A stretch of 14,196 nt of DNA. Origin: DATBHW01 sp046704085 (GTDB taxonomy: Bacteria; Chloroflexota; Ktedonobacteria; Ktedonobacterales; DATBGS01). The notes beneath the pieces were generated by a model that was not told where the DNA came from, made no database searches, and saw nothing but the letters and a program-made list of their open reading frames with translations. The translations under genes and the position numbers were made by a program. The stretch's first letter is position 1. Each line of letters starts with the position of its first letter. The stretch is from assembly GCA_046704085.1 (NCBI GenBank), contig JBJKSJ010000092.1, positions 1 through 14,196 of the forward strand. The letters run 5' to 3'. Positions 12,017-14,196 of this stretch are shown here, piece by piece.

Positions 12017-12050
12017 ACGCCCCCCGACGACGCTGATCGTCGGGGGGCGT
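12017..12050 (-). terminator. Perfect GC-rich hairpin after the M42 peptidase gene
   Basis: A 14-bp perfect inverted repeat (12017-12030 with 12037-12050) with loop CGCTGA starts 34 nt after the stop codon. On the minus strand GGCTTAGTGG follows, so there is no U-tract. It probably ends or protects the peptidase transcript. The rest of 11894-12084 shows no other feature. Confidence 0.55.
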
Positions 12051-12084
12051 ATGTTGGTTGCTGATTGCTGAGGCTTATTTGCCC

Positions 12085-13134
12085 TTAGAGCGAGTAATCG
12101 CCGTTGTGCGCGTCTTCCAGATAGCGCGCCAGCAGGGCGATGCCAGCCTCCACGTCGGCCTGATGCACCATCTCGTTGACCGTATGCACGTAGCGCGAGG
12201 GCGTCGAAAGCGTGATCGACGGCGAGCCTTCGCGCGCCCGCTGCATCGCGCCGCCGTCCGTGCCGCCGCGCGGCAGCACCTCAAGCTGATACTTGATACC
12301 GTGCTGCTCGGCCAGCTTGCGGAAATGCCGCACCAGCTTTGGATTGGAGATTTGTGACGAATCCATGATCTTAATCGCTGTGCCGTTGCCCAGCCGCGTC
12401 ACCGCGTCTTGCTCCGCGCCGCCGGGGATGTCCACCGCCAGCGTCGTATCCAGCGCCACGCTCACATCCGGCTGCACATGATAGGCCGCCGTTGTCGCGC
12501 CGCGCAGCCCCACCTCTTCCTGCACCGTCGCCACCGCCAGGATGTTGACCTCGTGATGCTGCATGGCCCGCAGCGCCTCGATCATCACGAACAGGCTGGT
12601 GCGATCATCCAGCGACTTGCTGATGATCGTGTCGCCAACCTCCTCCAGCGTGCGGTCCATCGTGATCATATCGCCAACCTCGACCTTCGCGCGCACCTGC
12701 TCGTTGGGCCTGCCCAGGTCGATGAAGAGGTCATCGAGCCTGGGCAAGGCCGGCTTCTCGTCGCCCAGCAGGTGAATCGGCTTGCTGGAGGGCATCAGCA
12801 CGCCGCGCAGGCTCTCGCCCGCGAAGCCATGCACCCAGACGCGCTGCGCAAACAGCACGCGGGCATCGAAGCCGCCCACCGGCTGAATGCGAATGAAGCC
12901 ATCCTTATCGATATGCTTCACAATGAAGCCGATCTCGTCCATATGCGCCGCCAGCATCACGCGGCGGTCGTTCTTGCCGCGCTTCCAGGCGATCACATTG
13001 CCCATGCGGTCCACATTGATCTCATCGACCAGCGGGCGCAGTTCATCGATCACCAGCGCGCGCACGCGCTCCTCGCGCCCAGCGATACCTGGCGTTTCGG
13101 CCAGTCGCCTGAAGAGGGGAATATTCAGAGCCAT
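12085..13134 (-). CDS. M42 family metallopeptidase (glutamyl aminopeptidase/FrvX-like)
   Basis: This 349-aa cytosolic protein should be a dinuclear metal (Zn or Co) aminopeptidase of the TET/FrvX type, which trims peptides made by proteasome-like and Clp/Lon proteases and usually forms large tetrahedral assemblies. Metal and catalytic residues are visible: H64 in AAHMDE, the aspartate of SLDDRTS (174-180), E206-E207 in VQEEVGLRGA, D229 in ALDTT, and H317 in SRYVHTVNE. GGTDGGAMQ (290-298) is the family glycine motif. The length is typical (about 340-360). ATG 13134 was chosen for the GGGAGG 6 nt upstream and the normal N-terminus MALNIPLFRRLAETPG; the frame is open to 13323 but those codons cover the promoter. 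An extended -10 promoter lies 115-123 nt upstream. Older records may call it a cellulase or endoglucanase M; that label is a misannotation. Confidence 0.93.
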   Translation of the reverse strand: MALNIPLFRRLAETPGIAGREERVRALVIDELRPLVDEINVDRMGNVIAWKRGKNDRRVMLAAHMDEIGFIVKHIDKDGFIRIQPVGGFDARVLFAQRVWVHGFAGESLRGVLMPSSKPIHLLGDEKPALPRLDDLFIDLGRPNEQVRAKVEVGDMITMDRTLEEVGDTIISKSLDDRTSLFVMIEALRAMQHHEVNILAVATVQEEVGLRGATTAAYHVQPDVSVALDTTLAVDIPGGAEQDAVTRLGNGTAIKIMDSSQISNPKLVRHFRKLAEQHGIKYQLEVLPRGGTDGGAMQRAREGSPSITLSTPSRYVHTVNEMVHQADVEAGIALLARYLEDAHNGDYSL

Positions 13135-13248
13135 GAGTACCTCCCGATGCAGTGCTAGTGGGTTTTGCTGCGATGCAGCCCGGCGCCGTTGCCGTACTTG
13201 CGTGGATGAGGCAGGTCTGCCGGTGTTGGAATGCACGTTCTTTTGAGG

Positions 13249-13257
13249 ATTATAGCA
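13249..13257 (-). promoter_or_regulatory. Extended -10 promoter of the M42 peptidase gene
   Basis: The minus strand reads TGCTATAAT inside GTGCTATAAT, identical over ten bases to the SDR promoter element (864-873). The start near 13242 gives a leader of about 107 nt. The -35 position (CTGGTG) is weak. Confidence 0.6.
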
Positions 13258-13273
13258 CGTTCTTGCTACGACA

Positions 13274-13303
13274 CCAGGCATGCTTGCAGCAAGAATAGCC
13301 TGG
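13274..13303. other. Nested palindrome upstream of the M42 promoter
   Basis: CCAGGC (13274-13279) pairs with GCCTGG (13298-13303) around the inner palindrome CTTGCAGCAAG (13283-13293). It sits 17-46 bases above the TG element of the M42 promoter and just past the restored end of the toxin-like gene, so it may be an operator or a transcript-end hairpin. There is no U-tract. Confidence 0.4.
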
Positions 13304-13319
13304 TACATATCCTGGCTGC

Positions 13320-13403
13320 TCAAAAGGCGCGCAGAGGAAGGTAGACGAGCCGATCAATCCAAAAGGCTGGGGTGGTGTTTTCCCAGATGAGGTACAGGTT
13401 CTC
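13320..13403 (-). pseudogene. Out-of-frame C-terminal tail of the DUF5615 protein
   Basis: Read in the next frame, these 27 codons plus a stop give ENLYLIWE ... RLVYLPLRAF, which matches the conserved C-terminal helix and strand of DUF5615 proteins as I know them. The upstream family sequence breaks off at LPIA (residue 92 of the annotated frame). Only 4 nt separate the ATC codon of LPI from the GAG codon of the tail, where the family usually has about four residues, so a net loss of roughly 8 nt would explain it. Confidence 0.75.
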
Positions 13404-13680
13404 GCGCGATTGGAAGTTTTCTGGAAATCAGCATCAGGCCCGCGCTGTGCTGACCGCTGGCAAGGAAATCGGCAAAGTGGGTTGGCATCGTTCTCAGGTC
13501 GTGGCTGGCGATCACTCTCCCTGCCTGGGCAGCAAAAGCGAGGACTGCGGGGTCTGGCGCACCGCGTAAGCCCGCAGAGGGGATCGTCTCGAACTCAATC
13601 AGCGGCTGGCGGCGGCGCAGCCCCTTGATAATGGATGGTTCCAGGTCTTCATCGGCCTGGAAGCGAACCTGTTCACTCAT
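13354..13680 (-). CDS. DUF5615 PIN-like protein (toxin candidate), C-terminus frameshifted
   Basis: This 108-aa open frame encodes a PIN-like (Mut7-C-related) domain of the DUF5615 family, predicted toxin partners of DUF433 proteins and possible RNases. Acidic residues expected in such a fold are visible: D10 and D12 in FQADEDLE and D61 in IASHDLRTMP. LAFAAQAGRVIASHD (47-61) and GLMLISRKLPIA (81-92) are family-like. After A92 the frame departs into REPVPHLGKHHPSLLD, which does not resemble the family, while the expected tail lies in the next frame (13320-13403). The start overlaps the antitoxin stop by 4 nt (ATGA), with no strong ribosome binding site, so translation is coupled. The protein may be inactive or weakened. 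A sequencing error, a true pseudogene or programmed frameshifting cannot be told apart from one sequence. Confidence 0.82.
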   Translation of the reverse strand: MSEQVRFQADEDLEPSIIKGLRRRQPLIEFETIPSAGLRGAPDPAVLAFAAQAGRVIASHDLRTMPTHFADFLASGQHSAGLMLISRKLPIAREPVPHLGKHHPSLLD

Positions 13681-14018
13681 GAGGCCGATGCCTGAGAGGA
13701 GGATTGGAGGTGCTCGCGGGCCTGGGCCATGCGCCTGCGCAGTTCAGCGTGCCAGGCGGGATCAGCGGCCTCCCTCGCGGCGCGCTGGGCTTCAAAGAGG
13801 CTCTCGCCCTCTTGCAAGTAGCGGTCAATCTCGGCCTGATGTTCGAGGTAATAGGTGATCGCGCCGTAGACTTCTACCAGGCTGAGGGTGGGAAAGGTAT
13901 CTCGAATCTCCTCGGCGCTCTGGCCCTCAAGCCAGTGGTAGACAATTGAATCCAGGGAGACCCGGCTGCCGCGTAGATAGTAGCCGCCGTTGCGTTCTTC
14001 GATATAGGGCTGATCCAT
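13677..14018 (-). CDS. DUF433 family protein, antitoxin candidate
   Basis: This 113-aa protein is the likely antitoxin and DNA-binding partner of the DUF5615 protein encoded directly downstream. Residues 10-67 are the DUF433 domain: GGYYLRGSRVSLDSIVYHWL (11-30), then EGQSAEEIRDTFPTLSLVEVYGA, which forms the winged or helix-turn-helix part, then a helix with YYLEHQAEID. Residues 68-113 are a charged helical tail ending in QSSSQASAS, likely the toxin-binding part. ATG 14018 has AGGAGG 10 nt upstream. The stop overlaps the next start (ATGA). An inverted repeat lies 34-70 nt upstream of the start and could be the site of autoregulation. The pairing with DUF5615 is well known from genome contexts; direct function here is inferred. 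Confidence 0.9.
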   Translation of the reverse strand: MDQPYIEERNGGYYLRGSRVSLDSIVYHWLEGQSAEEIRDTFPTLSLVEVYGAITYYLEHQAEIDRYLQEGESLFEAQRAAREAADPAWHAELRRRMAQAREHLQSSSQASAS

Positions 14019-14051
14019 GATCTGAGCGCCTCCTTTCCTGGCATGCTACGA

Positions 14052-14088
14052 CAGCGTGCCGAAAATCCAAACAAGAACCGACACGCTG
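14052..14088. promoter_or_regulatory. Inverted repeat in the promoter region of the DUF433/DUF5615 pair
   Basis: CAGCGTGCCG (14052-14061) and CGACACGCTG (14079-14088) are inverted repeats with one mismatch and a 17-nt AT-richer spacer. The position upstream of the first gene fits an operator for an autoregulating antitoxin. A clear -10/-35 pair for this gene was not found. Confidence 0.45.
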
Positions 14089-14163
14089 GTAAGCGTATTG
14101 TCGCATACCGCGCGTGGTTAAGCAAGAGCCAGAAAGGAACCCTGCCCAAAACGACCAGAGGAC

Positions 14164-14192
14164 TTGCATTTTAGGTCATGCTATGGTACGAT
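14164..14192 (+). promoter_or_regulatory. Possible promoter reading out of the right end
   Basis: The plus strand has TTGCAT (14164-14169), 17 nt, then TGGTACGAT with TACGAT at 14187-14192. It suggests a divergent plus-strand gene beyond the window. The match is moderate. Confidence 0.35.
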
Positions 14193-14196
14193 AGTA

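Overview
The window looks like chromosomal DNA of a GC-rich bacterium, most likely from the Chloroflexota and plausibly Ktedonobacteria. The reasons are a large anti-sigma protein with DGWAVG/LHYTGG propeller repeats, Pro/Gln/Gly-rich small membrane proteins, strong GGAGG-type ribosome binding sites, extended -10 promoters and many GC-rich palindromic intergenic repeats. The assignment comes from remembered family resemblance, not a search. Nothing suggests a phage or plasmid. Nearly all genes lie on the minus strand.

Layout, left to right. 1-133 holds a REP-like palindromic repeat. 134-856 is a short-chain dehydrogenase with a promoter that appears leaderless. 921-3142 is an ECF sigma factor overlapping by 7 nt a membrane anti-sigma factor whose outer part has seven propeller-like repeats. 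3319-3981 is a DUF4870/Tic20-like membrane protein. 3982-4354 holds its promoter and several palindromes. 4355-9993 is a proteostasis block, read tig, clpX, lon in transcription order, with no clpP. The clpX-lon gap (6986-7297) holds a 149-bp imperfect palindrome, a rho-independent terminator and a possible lon promoter. 10261-10487 carries tRNA-Gly(GCC) and tRNA-Leu(UAG) behind a TTGACA-type promoter. 10766-11161 is the only plus-strand gene, an uncharacterised 131-aa protein whose stop lies 3 nt from the stop of a convergent two-TM protein (11165-11491). 11594-11893 is a small hypothetical gene. 12085-13134 is an M42 metallo-aminopeptidase. 13354-14018 is a DUF433/DUF5615 toxin-antitoxin-like pair whose PIN-like partner has lost its normal C-terminus to a frameshift. 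A plus-strand promoter reads out of the right end.

How the parts work together. The trigger factor and ClpX genes form an operon for nascent-chain folding and protein unfolding, and Lon adds a second ATP-dependent protease from its own transcription unit. The sigma/anti-sigma pair is a standard transmembrane signalling module with an unusual outer sensor. The most interesting signals are a repeat family that occurs between genes and also in frame inside the anti-sigma linker, the frameshifted PIN-like gene, the missing clpP, and long perfect hairpins after stop codons that lack U-tracts.
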